Shown one piece after another: positions 35,203 to 46,123 of a DNA stretch of 64,000 bases (position 1 is its first letter; each line of letters starts with the position of its first letter). Source of the stretch: Sphingobacteriales bacterium (GTDB taxonomy: Bacteria > Bacteroidota > Bacteroidia > Chitinophagales > JADIYW01); contig CP064984.1 in the NCBI GenBank assembly GCA_016699615.1, positions 744,001 through 808,000 of the forward strand, in the 5' to 3' direction. A program made the translations under genes and the position numbers. The notes beneath the pieces were generated by a model, which saw nothing but the letters and a program-made list of their open reading frames with translations, ran no database searches and was not told the origin of the DNA.

Positions 35203-36357
35203 CTATATACTCAATTTTTTTGATGGATAGTAGACATCGATGCCGTAGCCTAATCTAATTTGTGCTTTATCTATCCAATATGCCCAATCTCCATTTTTTC
35301 TAAGTTTATTATATGTATTAAATCCATTTCTGGCAATATCTACTCTTTGACTTGCAATAACTAAATCATCAACAATGTATGGTATTTTAATAGTATGTCC
35401 TTGTTTTGGTTCAATGTATTTGTTTGCTCCAATAAATATTTCTCCAAAAAATGCACCATCATGTTTTGTCATATCCAATATTAATTCATTTATGACAGAA
35501 AAACTTTTTAATAATGGTTTGTCCCAAATTGGTTGTAAAATATAAATTTGCTCATGTGCGCCAAACTCTATTGCTGCTTGAGTTTGTAAATCTTGGTATT
35601 TTTCTTTTTGTCCGCAAGCCAATGCTTGTTCTGCTTGCTTTTGATATTTGAATGCTTGAATTGCTTCTTGCGTCAGCCAATTTTCTCCATCTAAATCTGT
35701 GTGTACATATTTATTGAGTAGCACCAAAGCACCAATATCTACTACAACATTTACTTGTCCTTCAATCAGTAATTCAGTTGATTGAATTAAAATGTCTTTC
35801 ATGTTTTGTCTTGGATTTCCAATATAAATATTGATATTACTTTCATGAAGTGTATTAGCCACATCAAATGCTAGTACAACACCTGCTCTAACTTCATTTG
35901 CAGCGAAAATTCCTAAATTAGTCCATAACATTTCTGCATTGTTGCGTTGCAATGCATCATAAGTCATTAATACAAAACTATTTTTTGATAATGTTCGATA
36001 AGCATTTGAATTATTGTATTGTATATCTGATAATTGACTTACATGATTAATTCTATTTCTTAAGTTATATTTTAATTTTTCATATTTTTCTTCTAAAGTC
36101 ATGCTATCACTTACGTCTTTGTAATAAGCTTCAACATCATTAGCTAATGTTCTTAATTGTGCGTAGAATACTCTATCTGCTTGTGGTATATTGTTATTAT
36201 TTGATTGATAGTTGGCAAACTCTGCAATGAGTTTTTGTTGTTGTTCGGCAGTAAGATTTGCTTGTAAATTCGAATTTGGGTTGCATTTATCCTCATCTTT
36301 TGTACATGATACAATCATTACAAAAAAACACACAATATATATAATATTTTTTATCAT
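35203..36357 (-). CDS. Putative lipoprotein, 384 aa
   Basis: The N-terminus MIKNIIYIVCFFVMIVSCTKDEDKC has a lipobox (IVSC) for lipid attachment at Cys18, followed by an acidic sorting-like patch. The rest is largely helical (TAEQQQKLIAEFANY, LEEKYEKLKYNLRNRI) with a beta-rich end. No named domain is recognised. Its ATG overlaps the stop of the eIF2B-like gene by 4 bases, so the two are translationally coupled. Confidence 0.6.
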   Translation of the reverse strand: MIKNIIYIVCFFVMIVSCTKDEDKCNPNSNLQANLTAEQQQKLIAEFANYQSNNNNIPQADRVFYAQLRTLANDVEAYYKDVSDSMTLEEKYEKLKYNLRNRINHVSQLSDIQYNNSNAYRTLSKNSFVLMTYDALQRNNAEMLWTNLGIFAANEVRAGVVLAFDVANTLHESNINIYIGNPRQNMKDILIQSTELLIEGQVNVVVDIGALVLLNKYVHTDLDGENWLTQEAIQAFKYQKQAEQALACGQKEKYQDLQTQAAIEFGAHEQIYILQPIWDKPLLKSFSVINELILDMTKHDGAFFGEIFIGANKYIEPKQGHTIKIPYIVDDLVIASQRVDIARNGFNTYNKLRKNGDWAYWIDKAQIRLGYGIDVYYPSKKLSI

Positions 36358-37256
36358 ATAAATTTTGCCACTAATGTTTTATCTACTTGCTCTGGAAGTT
36401 CTTCTGGCGTGTATGCATCATTTTCAAAAACAAATTTTGTTATCAAATGATTTGATACTTCTTCCAAATGTAAATAATTAGTATTGATATTATCTGGTGC
36501 ATCTTTCCAAACTTCTACAATTGGTTTTTTATTTTTTCCAACGAATGTATCCACCACAGAATTTGGGAAATATTTTTTGTTTAATATTTTTCTAGTGTCT
36601 GATAGTATGTACACTGGAACTTTGAAATGATTGGCAATAATGCATAAATTGTACGCGCCAGATTTTGCAATAAATGTTTCGTGCATCACAATTTCTGCGC
36701 TCATTATTACTACATCTGTTTGTTGTATATATTTTGATATTTCGGAATCATCAATTACTGAAACTGGAATGCCTAGCTCAGCAATTTCTGTTGCTTGTTG
36801 TTTTCCTATTTTATCGTGTACTGTAACTATTTGAGTAACGTTGCAAGTTTTTAAATTCACTACAAGATTTTCTATCAATGCAGTAATAGTAACATCAGAG
36901 CCATGAATTAAAATATTCTTTCCATTAAAATCATATTGTTGGATGGCAGTTTCAGCTGTTTTTCTATCTACATTTTTCCATCTTTCATGAAAAACTTCCA
37001 ACAATTCTTTGATGATGATAGGTTGATTTTCTGGTGAAATTTGTAATAAAAAGTGATTGATAAAATGATTTACTGAAGTAATATTTGGTTTCTCTGTAAT
37101 AATTGTTTTTAAACCTTGAAGCATTTCTCGCACTGATGCAGAAACTTTATTATCAGATATTAATGAGATTAGTTTCCCAGTTGTTTTTATGGCTTGTTGT
37201 GCGTTATTGACGCTTTCAACTAGTTTATTTTCTTTAAATATATTTAAAATATCCAT
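36354..37256 (-). CDS. eIF2B alpha/beta/delta-like (IF-2B domain) protein
   Basis: The 300 residues show the IF-2B Rossmann-like half: GKNILIHGSDVTITALIENL, QIVTVHDKIGKQQATEIAEL, GIPVSVIDDSEISKYI, TDVVIMSAEIVMHETF and VPVYILSDTRKI. The family includes sugar-phosphate isomerases (ribose-1,5-bisphosphate and methylthioribose-1-phosphate isomerases). The usual GAD and D-K catalytic words are replaced (SAEIVM), so the reaction is uncertain. The partner is the overlapping lipoprotein gene. Confidence 0.65.
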   Translation of the reverse strand: MDILNIFKENKLVESVNNAQQAIKTTGKLISLISDNKVSASVREMLQGLKTIITEKPNITSVNHFINHFLLQISPENQPIIIKELLEVFHERWKNVDRKTAETAIQQYDFNGKNILIHGSDVTITALIENLVVNLKTCNVTQIVTVHDKIGKQQATEIAELGIPVSVIDDSEISKYIQQTDVVIMSAEIVMHETFIAKSGAYNLCIIANHFKVPVYILSDTRKILNKKYFPNSVVDTFVGKNKKPIVEVWKDAPDNINTNYLHLEEVSNHLITKFVFENDAYTPEELPEQVDKTLVAKFI

Positions 37257-37266
37257 AATTTAATAT

Positions 37267-39566
37267 CTAATTAAATAATACAAATTTTGTAGCTACTTTT
37301 TCTTTCTTTTCTTTTCCTTTGCACAATACTAAATATACGCCACTAGCTGCTCTTTGTCCATTGTGTAAATTGCCATCCCATGTAGCTTGTCCACCTATTG
37401 CTTGTGTTTGATATACTAAATTGCCTGCAACATCAGTAATTTTAACTTCGCAATTGTTTGGTATATTTTTTATGGCAATAGTTCCTACATAATCTGAATA
37501 CACTGGATTTGGATATACAAATGCATCTTCAGATGATGAATTGGCAACTGTTGCTTCACTTCTATATACGTTAATGCCTTTATCTGTTCCAATATACACA
37601 TCACCATTGTTTGGATGAATTGCAATAGAGCGAACTACATTGCCTAAGATTGGACTGTTGTCTGTATTGAAATAATGTATTTGAGTTTCGCCATCTGCGC
37701 TTACTAAATATATGCCATTTTGTGTGCCTATCCATTTTCTATTTGCGGCATCAATTTGAATGCAATTGATTACTTGATTTTCTAATAAATTATCACAAAA
37801 ATTGGTATTATCATTTCTACTTATGCAAATTTGTTCTGCTGGACAATTTAAATCAATGGCTGAACCTGCGCAACGTATTACAGAAATTCCATTGGATGTA
37901 CCTAACCAAATTTCGCCTTCTTTGTCTGTTATTAAACATATAACATTATTAGAAGAAAGATTACCATTATTTTCTCCAGTAGCATAATTTACATAGGTAT
38001 CATCTGATGCATCATCTAATGTATTATTATGATTTAATACAACCAAACCACCATTGTTTGATTCTTTTGCAATCCATACTTGTCCATAATCATCTATGGC
38101 AACATCTTTGAGTAATGCACCATTTAGATAAGCATTTTGAAAGTAAGCATATGTTCCATCGCTTTTTCTATATATTAATGGAAATGTACTGAATGCGTCT
38201 GTAATCCAAACATTGTTTTGTGCATCTATAGTGCTACCTGTAATACGCAATTTTGTGTTTGAAAATGGTCTTGTATGTAATGGTACTGTTGCTTGATTAT
38301 TATCTGCATTCCATTCTATAATTCCTCCACCTGGAGCATTGCCACCAAAAATTACTTTATTTTCTGAGTTAATGGCTTGTGCAATTGTAATATCATAAAC
38401 AGTATCAAACAATTGCATATTGTATTGATTATAGTTTGTCCAGAATTCATCTTTTAAAATATAAATTCCATTTTTGTTGTATGTTGGATTGGCAGAATTG
38501 CCAGCATTTGATGATGCTACGAATAAGGTGTTGCCAGCAAATGCCATATCTTTATTGGTAATAGAACCTGGACCGTTTGGTAAAATTCTATATGGATTTG
38601 GTGTTTGTTTTACTAAGCCTGAGTACAAATCTGCAAACCATGTTTGTTGATTTTTATCTTCTAAAACACTCAATGGATATCCAATGTTATTTTGTGTATC
38701 ATAAAAAATGAATGTATTTGTTTGCCACTTTCCTACTCGTTTGTCTACAAAATTTCCACTTATAATTTTATGTTGTACAATTTGCAAATGGTTATTATCA
38801 ACAGATAAATCTAATGTTGTCCAATCGTTTTCTGAGAATGCTAATTGCCAGCTACTACCATCATAATTATAAATATTACTTGATATACTTGCCCAAATTT
38901 TATTTTCAAACTTTGTTATTGCTGTAATATTTCCATTTGTATTAATATCTGAAATTCTTTGCCATGTATTAAAATTCAATATTTGTGCTTGGTTGAGTTG
39001 ATTTTTGTATACACCATTTTGAGTTGCTGCGTATATGTCATTATTATCTATAAAAATATCATTGCATCGATATGTGTTAATACCATCTGTGAAATTAAAA
39101 GTTTCTTTAACTACATAATTGATTAAATCTATAACTACGACACCAAATCCTGTAGCTAAATATGCGAAATTGTCTTTGGTAACAATGCTGTATACTTTTT
39201 GTCTGCAACAATATTTGCATTTTTTAGGTATGGTATATTAATAATCTTACCATTTTTAATTAAATCAATATTTGAGTTTTTGTAGGTAATAATTAAAACC
39301 GAATTTTCTTTATTATATGCAATTTTAGCTGGTTCTACTTCTGATAGTCCATCTGTTTTTGTGTATTTTTCTATTAGTTGATTATCTATATTTACGCTAA
39401 AAATGCCATATTCAGTTGCACAATAGATATAATCATTACTTTGAGTTATGTCTACAGCATTTGCCATTGGCAAATGTGCCGTCCATGTGCCAATAGGAAC
39501 ATTTTGTGCAGATAAACCAAACAGAAAAAAAACAATAATTTGTAATAAAAAAAATCTTATCATCAA
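37267..39566 (-). CDS. porZ: Type IX secretion system protein PorZ (frameshifted)
   Basis: The N-terminal part (39156-39566) starts with a signal peptide (FFLLQIIVFFLFGLSAQ) and the PorZ pattern VPIGTWTAHLPMANAVDITQ. One missing base (GG to G) at about 39195 shifts the frame, after which VYSIVTKDNFAYLATGFGVV continues. The major open part (37267-38979) is a beta-propeller ending in a T9SS type A sorting domain (FVYPNPVYSDYVGTIAIKNI, then ASGVYLVLCKGKEKK). PorZ delivers anionic LPS to the sortase on the cell surface. As given it is split in two. Confidence 0.8.
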
Positions 39567-39600
39567 AGTTTGTGTTGTCTAAAAGTACAAAATATTTTTA

Positions 39601-39608
39601 TATGTTTG
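39601..39608 (+). promoter_or_regulatory. Promoter -7 box for dtd
   Basis: TATGTTTG is an exact TAnnTTTG box 19 bases before the ATG at 39628, with TTG at 39575-39577 about 23 bases upstream as a possible -33 element. It lies in the divergent gap with porZ. Confidence 0.45.
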
Positions 39609-39627
39609 ATGATAGAAAAGTTAATTA

Positions 39628-40080
39628 ATGAGAGCTATAATCCAAAGAGTAAATTTTGCATCTGTTTCAATCAACAATGAATTAAAATCTTCGATAAATT
39701 GTGGATTATTAATATTATTAGGAATAGAAAATAATGATACTGAAAGTGATGTGGCTTGGCTTTGTAAAAAAATTGTACAAATGCGAATTTTTAGTGATAG
39801 TGAAGGAAAGATGAATTTATCAGTTCAAGATATTGGTGGAGAAATGTTGTTGGTATCGCAATTTACTTTGTATGCATCTACAAAAAAAGGAAATAGACCA
39901 AGCTTTATTCAAGCTGCAAAACCAGAAATTGCAATTCCATTGTACAAACAATGTATTGATATGTTAGAAAACTTATTGCCTAACAAAATTCTAACTGGAG
40001 AATTTGGTGCTGATATGAAAATTAAATTAGAAAATGATGGTCCAGTAACTATCATTATTGATTCAAAAAATTTAGAATAA
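39628..40080 (+). CDS. dtd: D-aminoacyl-tRNA deacylase
   Basis: The 150 residues match DTD from end to end: MRAIIQRVNFASVSI, GLLILLGIENND, MLLVSQFTLYASTKKGNRPSF (the SQFTL and GNRPSF active-site motifs) and GEFGADMKIKLENDGPVTI. It hydrolyses D-amino acids, and glycine, mischarged on tRNA. The following gene begins 5 bases after its stop. Confidence 0.95.
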   Translation: MRAIIQRVNFASVSINNELKSSINCGLLILLGIENNDTESDVAWLCKKIVQMRIFSDSEGKMNLSVQDIGGEMLLVSQFTLYASTKKGNRPSFIQAAKPEIAIPLYKQCIDMLENLLPNKILTGEFGADMKIKLENDGPVTIIIDSKNLE

Positions 40081-40085
40081 GCAAC

Positions 40086-41303
40086 TTGAAATTACATCAA
40101 AATATAGTACAATTAATTCATCAAACATTAGACAAAATATTTAATGAACATGAATTATCTGATAAGATTGTGCCAAAAATTTTACAACAAAAAATATTAG
40201 GTTCAAGAGATAGAAAACTGATTGCATCTACTATTTATGATATTGTAAGATGGAAAAGAAAATATGAATTTATATACCATCAACTCAATATAAATGTAGA
40301 TAAAAACGACGCACTTATTGCCATAAGTTTAATTGCAAGAAATATAGTAATTGACAATTTGAGTATACTTTCAATAGATAATGCTATTGTAGAAAATATA
40401 GAAAAAAACATCAGCACTAAAATACTAGACGAATCAATAAATAATTCATACGATGAAAATTTATATAATTATATTTTAGAATCATTAGGAAGTGAATGGC
40501 ATGAAGTTGCTCAAACGTTGAATACAGTTGCACCTGTGTATTTATATATTAATCCTAAAAAAATTACTGTTCCAAATTTTACTAAAGAATTGGATAAATT
40601 GAATATTGAATATGAAATTCCAAATTATCCTTCATTTATTCAAAAAGAAAATTGGAATTGTATAAAAATAAATAGTCAGCAAAATTTAAAAAACACAAAT
40701 TTCTTCAAAGAATATTTTTTCAGCTTTCAAGATTTTGGTTCGCAATGTATTGGAATATTATTTTATCAATACATTGATAAAAAAGAAAAAACAAAAATAT
40801 TAGATTATTGTGCTGGACATGGTGGCAAAACTTTTCAGATTACAAATATGTTGAAGAGTTCAAATACTCAATTATTTGCTACAGATTTTAATCCAAAAAG
40901 GCTACACAAACTAAAGCAAAACATAAAAAATAAATCTATAACTATTTTAGATTTTAATGATGTATCTGCTCAACAATATAATATGATATTGATAGATGCG
41001 CCTTGTAGTGGTACTGGAACTTTTAGAAGGCAACCAGATTTGAAATATAATTTAAGTATTGCATCAATAGAAGATAAAATAAAAATACAGCACCAAGTTT
41101 TAGTTGATGCTGCATCATATTTATTACCTAATGGCATTATTGTTTATGCTACTTGTAGTATTTTGCCTCAAGAAAATCAGCTACAAATAAAAGTTTTTTT
41201 AGACGCACATAAAACATTCAATCTTGTAGAAGAGCATATTTTATTACCATCAACATACAATACTGATGGATTTTATATGTGTGTACTAAAAAAAATAGTG
41301 TGA
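40086..41303 (+). CDS. RsmB/NOP2/Sun-type RNA (cytosine-C5) methyltransferase
   Basis: The 405 residues have a NusB-like N-terminal RNA-binding part (SRDRKLIASTIYDIVRWKRK) and a methyltransferase domain with the SAM loop LDYCAGHGGKTFQI, the catalytic Cys in DAPCSGTGTFRRQPD, and the second Cys in VYATCSILPQENQ. It methylates C5 of a cytosine in rRNA, like RsmB at C967. The start is TTG 40086, as no ATG is close. It is co-transcribed with dtd. Confidence 0.88.
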   Translation: MKLHQNIVQLIHQTLDKIFNEHELSDKIVPKILQQKILGSRDRKLIASTIYDIVRWKRKYEFIYHQLNINVDKNDALIAISLIARNIVIDNLSILSIDNAIVENIEKNISTKILDESINNSYDENLYNYILESLGSEWHEVAQTLNTVAPVYLYINPKKITVPNFTKELDKLNIEYEIPNYPSFIQKENWNCIKINSQQNLKNTNFFKEYFFSFQDFGSQCIGILFYQYIDKKEKTKILDYCAGHGGKTFQITNMLKSSNTQLFATDFNPKRLHKLKQNIKNKSITILDFNDVSAQQYNMILIDAPCSGTGTFRRQPDLKYNLSIASIEDKIKIQHQVLVDAASYLLPNGIIVYATCSILPQENQLQIKVFLDAHKTFNLVEEHILLPSTYNTDGFYMCVLKKIV

Positions 41304-41342
41304 CCAAAAATTAGTCACACTATCAATTATTAAAAAATAATA

Positions 41343-43910
41343 TTATTCTTCTTTTGCTGTTTTTTTCTTTTTCTTCTTGATATCGAATATTAATTTTTCA
41401 CTCTGATTTTCATCAATATTTACAATGATCGTATCACCAGCTTGTACATTTTGGTTCAAGATTTCTTCTGCCAAAGGATCTTCAATATATTTTTGAATTG
41501 CTCTGTGTAATGGTCTTGCACCAAATTGTGGATCGTAGCCTTTTTCTGAAATAAAATCTTTTGCTTTTTCAGATAATTCGATATTAAATCCAAGTTTCTC
41601 TAATCTGTCGTACACATTTTTTAGTACGATATCTATGATTACATGTAAGTTTTCTTTAGATAAAGAATTAAACACAACAACATCATCTATTCTATTTAAA
41701 AACTCTGGAGAGAAAGTTTTTTGCAATGCTTTTTGAATTACACCACGAGAAATATTATCAATATTATCTTGTATTGTTTGAGTAGCAAAACCTACACCCA
41801 CGCCAAAATCTTTTAGCTGACGCACACCAATATTTGATGTCATAATGATGATAGAATTTTTGAAATCTACTTTTCTACCTAAGCCATCTGTTAATTGACC
41901 ATCATCTAAAACTTGTAATAAAATATTGTATACATCAGGATGTGCTTTTTCTATTTCGTCTAATAGAATTACTGAATATGGTTTGCGTCTTACTTTTTCT
42001 GTAAGTTGCCCACCTTCTTCGTATCCTACGTATCCTGGAGGCGCTCCAATTAATCTTGATACAGAGAATTTTTCCATGTATTCACTCATATCAATTCTGA
42101 TTAATGAATCTTCCGTATCAAACATATATCTTGCTAAAGCACGTGCTAATTCTGTTTTTCCTACGCCAGTTGGTCCTAAGAAAATGAATGAACCAATAGG
42201 TTTTTTTGGATCTTTTAAACCTACTCTATTTCTTTGAATTGCTTTGGTAATTTTTGCAACAGCATCATCTTGTCCTACAACTTGTTTTTTCAAATCTTCG
42301 GCCATTAATGTTAGGCGTTTGCTTTCACTTTCTGCTACACGACTAACTGGAATGCCTGTCATCATTGCAACTACTTCAGCAATATCTTCTTCAGCAATTG
42401 GATATCTTTTTGTTTTTGCATCTTCTTCCCATTCAACTTTTGCTTGCAACAGTTGCTCTTGTAGTTTCTTTTCAGTATCTCTAAGTTTTGCTGCTTCTTC
42501 GTATCGTTGGTTTTTTACTACTTGATTTTTTTCTTCCTTTACTTTTTCAATTTCAGCTTCTAAATCAGTAATATTTTGTGGTACGTGAATATTTTTTAGA
42601 TGCACACGTGCACCAACTTCATCCAAAATATCAATTGCTTTGTCTGGTAAAAATCTATCTGTAATATATCTTGTACTTAATTGAACGCATGCTCTAATTG
42701 CTGCATCATTATACATTACATTGTGATATTCTTCGTATTTAGATTTTAAATTTGTAAGTATTGTTACAGTTTCTTCTGGGCTTGGTGGATCTACAATTAC
42801 TTTTTGGAATCTTCTATCTAATGCACCATCTTTTTCTATATGTTGTCTATATTCATCTAATGTTGATGCACCAATACATTGTAATTCACCTCTTGCTAAT
42901 GCTGGTTTGAAAATATTTGATGCATCTAATGAGCCTGTAGCACCACCAGCACCTACCATTGTATGTATTTCATCAATGAATAAGATAACATCTCTATTTT
43001 TTTCTAATTCAGTCATGATGGCTTTCATCCTTTCTTCAAATTGTCCTCTGTATTTTGTGCCAGCAACCAATGCCGCCAAATCTAGCGAAACAACTCTTTT
43101 GCCAAATAATACTCTTGATACTTTTCTTTGTATTATTCTTAATGCTAAGCCTTCAACAATTGCTGTTTTTCCAACGCCAGGTTCACCAATTAATATTGGA
43201 TTATTTTTCTTTCTTCTTGATAATATTTGTGATACTCTTTCTATTTCACTTTCTCTTCCAACAATTGGGTCTAGCTTTCCATCTTCGGCTAATCTTGTAA
43301 TATCTCTACCAAAATTGTCTAAAACTGGTGTATTCGATTTTGTTCCAGCCTTTTTGGCAGTTGTGCCACCTTGTCCTGTGCTACCTCCAAAGTTTTTTCC
43401 TCTATCATCATCATCAGCATCATCAAAAGGTTCATTAGGCAATTCAAAATTTACCTCATCTATTCCTTTTTCGTTTTGTAAAAACTCTAATTCCGCTCTG
43501 TAAACTTCATATGTTACATCCCATTTATTTAGCAACTGGGTAACTAAATTATCTTTGTTTTTTAGTATTGCTAATAATAAATGTTCCGTAGCTACAGTAT
43601 CTTGCTGCATAGATTTTGCTTCTAATAATGTAATTTTCAGAACTTTCTCTGCTTGCTTAGTCAGTGCCAAGCTTGATGTGTTTGTTGGTATTGCTGTTAC
43701 TTTATCTTTTATAGCATCTTCAATTTTTCTTTTTAGTAATGAAATATCGCTCTGTAAAGATTGTAATACTTTTAATGCCATACCATCTCCTTCTCTGATT
43801 AGACCAAGTAATAAGTGCTCTATACCTATTTGGTCATGTCTAAGTCTAAGTGCTTCTTCTCTACTGAAAGAAATCACTTCTCTTAATTTGGGTGAAAATT
43901 TAGCTTCCAT
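41343..43910 (-). CDS. clpC: ATP-dependent Clp protease ATP-binding subunit ClpC
   Basis: A double Clp-N domain (FSPKLREVISFSREEALRLR) is followed by AAA-1 (GEPGVGKTAIVEGLAL), a UVR-bearing middle domain (RYEEAAKLRDTEKKLQEQLL) and AAA-2 (GPTGVGKTELARALARYM, SNIGVRQ). The C-terminus is lysine rich. I prefer the ATG at 43910 (MEAKFSPKLREVI) to the earlier one at 43955 because ClpC normally begins there. It unfolds substrates for ClpP and refolds or degrades damaged proteins. Confidence 0.95.
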   Translation of the reverse strand: MEAKFSPKLREVISFSREEALRLRHDQIGIEHLLLGLIREGDGMALKVLQSLQSDISLLKRKIEDAIKDKVTAIPTNTSSLALTKQAEKVLKITLLEAKSMQQDTVATEHLLLAILKNKDNLVTQLLNKWDVTYEVYRAELEFLQNEKGIDEVNFELPNEPFDDADDDDRGKNFGGSTGQGGTTAKKAGTKSNTPVLDNFGRDITRLAEDGKLDPIVGRESEIERVSQILSRRKKNNPILIGEPGVGKTAIVEGLALRIIQRKVSRVLFGKRVVSLDLAALVAGTKYRGQFEERMKAIMTELEKNRDVILFIDEIHTMVGAGGATGSLDASNIFKPALARGELQCIGASTLDEYRQHIEKDGALDRRFQKVIVDPPSPEETVTILTNLKSKYEEYHNVMYNDAAIRACVQLSTRYITDRFLPDKAIDILDEVGARVHLKNIHVPQNITDLEAEIEKVKEEKNQVVKNQRYEEAAKLRDTEKKLQEQLLQAKVEWEEDAKTKRYPIAEEDIAEVVAMMTGIPVSRVAESESKRLTLMAEDLKKQVVGQDDAVAKITKAIQRNRVGLKDPKKPIGSFIFLGPTGVGKTELARALARYMFDTEDSLIRIDMSEYMEKFSVSRLIGAPPGYVGYEEGGQLTEKVRRKPYSVILLDEIEKAHPDVYNILLQVLDDGQLTDGLGRKVDFKNSIIIMTSNIGVRQLKDFGVGVGFATQTIQDNIDNISRGVIQKALQKTFSPEFLNRIDDVVVFNSLSKENLHVIIDIVLKNVYDRLEKLGFNIELSEKAKDFISEKGYDPQFGARPLHRAIQKYIEDPLAEEILNQNVQAGDTIIVNIDENQSEKLIFDIKKKKKKTAKEE

Positions 43911-44018
43911 AATATTTACTTGTTCAAATTTATTGCCAATTTTATTAACTGACATTATGTAATTATAATCAATAATATTATCTATACAAAAGATTTTTAA
44001 AAAAATATTTGTTAACTC

Positions 44019-44837
44019 TTAGTCTTCAAATATTGGATTGGATTTACTCATTTTTGCTTGGAATGCTGCCATCAAATCATTAGAGAAAAAATGTGCTGCA
44101 TTCCAGTTTGCCATAAACTCTAAACTATCTGTAACTGTATGGTCTCTTGAATAAACTAAATTTCGTTTTGAGCCACGAACAGAAATTGGAGATTTGCTTG
44201 CAATTAGTTGTGCAATTTCAGTCACACCTTCCAACATCTCTGTTTTGTTGGCATATACTTTATTCACTAATCCTGCTTGTAATGCTTCAGTAGCTGTAAG
44301 GTTTCTGCCTGTGTATGCTAATTCTCTTGCAAGTCCATCAGGAATAATTTTTGGTAATCTTTGTAGTGTGCCAATATCTGCAACCATACCTAAATCTATT
44401 TCTTTTATACAAAAATAGGCATTACTTGTGCAATATCGCATATCAGTTGCTGCAATCATATCCAAACCAGCACCAATACATCCTCCATGTACTGCAGACA
44501 ATACTGGCTTAGATATTTTCTCGAATGTGCTTACAATTTCTTGAAAGTCAAATAATATTTTTTTGAATTGTTCTCTTTTTCTTCCTTCGCACTTTGCATT
44601 TGCTCTCTGATTGATAGAAAAAAGCATATTTACATCAATTCCTCCACAAAATATCTTATCGCCATTTCCACTAAAAATTATCACTCTTACTTCTGGTGTG
44701 TCATCACAATAATTCAATGCTGATTGTAGTTCTTGCCATGCTTCTTCGTTTAAAGAATTAGCTTTATCTGCTCTATTAATTCTAAGATGAGCAATCTTAT
44801 TTTCAATGTTTAATTCAAAATATTTGTATTCATTCAT
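44019..44837 (-). CDS. Enoyl-CoA hydratase/isomerase family, dienoyl-CoA isomerase-like
   Basis: The 272 residues carry crotonase motifs: IIFSGNGDKIFCGGIDVNM (oxyanion loop) and SAVHGGCIGAGLDMIAATD. IKEIDLGMVADIGTLQRLPK closely matches the delta3,5-delta2,4-dienoyl-CoA isomerase (ECH1) pattern with the acid residue in VADIGT. It probably shifts double bonds in unsaturated acyl-CoA during beta-oxidation, consistent with the nearby thiolase. Other crotonase reactions are not excluded. Confidence 0.82.
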   Translation of the reverse strand: MNEYKYFELNIENKIAHLRINRADKANSLNEEAWQELQSALNYCDDTPEVRVIIFSGNGDKIFCGGIDVNMLFSINQRANAKCEGRKREQFKKILFDFQEIVSTFEKISKPVLSAVHGGCIGAGLDMIAATDMRYCTSNAYFCIKEIDLGMVADIGTLQRLPKIIPDGLARELAYTGRNLTATEALQAGLVNKVYANKTEMLEGVTEIAQLIASKSPISVRGSKRNLVYSRDHTVTDSLEFMANWNAAHFFSNDLMAAFQAKMSKSNPIFED

Positions 44838-44899
44838 ATTAAATTATATATTTTATGTGAATGTAAGTAAATTATTGGAAAATGTACTAACTTGCACCT

Positions 44900-46054
44900 A
44901 TGAATATTGGAATTGTTTGTTATCCTACATATGGTGGAAGTGGCGTAGTTGCAACAGAATTAGGCAAAGCATTAGCAAACAATGGTCATCAAGTACATTT
45001 TATTGCATACAGAGAACCAGCAAGACTTTTGGATACTTTTAATGCAAATATATTTTATCACGAAGTTAGTTTAGCTGATTATCCATTATTTGATTATGCA
45101 CCATATGAAACTGCATTAGCTAGTAAATTAGTAGATGTTGCTATCAATGCAAAATTAGACTTATTTCATGTGCATTATGCAATTCCACATGCATCTGCTG
45201 CGTATATGGCAAAGCAAATTCTATTGACAAAAAAAATATTAGTTCCAGTAATTACAACATTACATGGTACAGATATTACTTTAGTTGGAAAAGACCCAAC
45301 ATATGAGCCAGTAGTTACTTATTCAATTAATAATTCTTGTGGCGTAACTGCTGTTTCTGAAAGCCTGAAACAAGATACTTTAGCACATTTTAAAATTGAA
45401 AAAGATATTGTAGTAATTCCAAACTTTATTGATTTCTCAAGATTTAAAAAAACAAATAAAGAGCATTTTAAAAAAGCAATTGCACCAAATGGTGAAAAAA
45501 TTATAGTACATACCTCAAACTTTAGAAAAGTAAAAAGAATTGAAGATGTAGTGTATGTATTTCAAAAAATTCAAGAAAAAGTACCTTCAAAATTATTAAT
45601 GATTGGTGATGGTCCTGAAAGACAACATGCGGAAGTTCTTACTAAAATGCTACAAATCAATGACAATGTTCGTTTTCTTGGGAAACAGGATGCAATTGAA
45701 GAGCTGCTTGCTATTGCTGATATATTTTTGATGCCATCAGAAAGTGAAAGTTTTGGATTAGCTGCACTTGAAGCGATGGCATGTGAAGTGCCTGTAATTT
45801 CTTCAAACGCAGGTGGTATTCCTGAAGTAAATATTAACAATCAAACTGGATTTACACTTGACATTGGTGATATTAATGGGATGGCAGAAAGAAGTTTAGA
45901 ACTATTAGAAGATAATGAAAAGCTACAAATCTTTAGGAAAAATGCTTATGAACAAGCAAAGCAATTTGACATCCAATTAATTGTTCCATTGTACGAATCA
46001 TATTATCAAAAAATATTAGAAAAGGTAAAAGTAGATTACTCTTGCCATTTATAA
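44900..46054 (+). CDS. bshA: N-acetyl-alpha-D-glucosaminyl L-malate synthase
   Basis: The 384 residues match BshA: MNIGIVCYPTYGGSGVVATE, VHYAIPHASAAYMAKQ, TTLHGTDITLVGKDPTY, and the GT4 motif PSESESFGLAALEAMACEVP. It joins GlcNAc to malate in the first step of bacillithiol synthesis, the thiol of many Bacteroidota. Not adjacent to other bsh genes here. It is divergent from the crotonase gene, with 62 bases between. Confidence 0.92.
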   Translation: MNIGIVCYPTYGGSGVVATELGKALANNGHQVHFIAYREPARLLDTFNANIFYHEVSLADYPLFDYAPYETALASKLVDVAINAKLDLFHVHYAIPHASAAYMAKQILLTKKILVPVITTLHGTDITLVGKDPTYEPVVTYSINNSCGVTAVSESLKQDTLAHFKIEKDIVVIPNFIDFSRFKKTNKEHFKKAIAPNGEKIIVHTSNFRKVKRIEDVVYVFQKIQEKVPSKLLMIGDGPERQHAEVLTKMLQINDNVRFLGKQDAIEELLAIADIFLMPSESESFGLAALEAMACEVPVISSNAGGIPEVNINNQTGFTLDIGDINGMAERSLELLEDNEKLQIFRKNAYEQAKQFDIQLIVPLYESYYQKILEKVKVDYSCHL

Positions 46055-46123
46055 TTAATAATCATTTCAAACATAAATCTAACTATCTAATTTATTTAAC
46101 TTTATTTTTATAAAAAAAACAAC

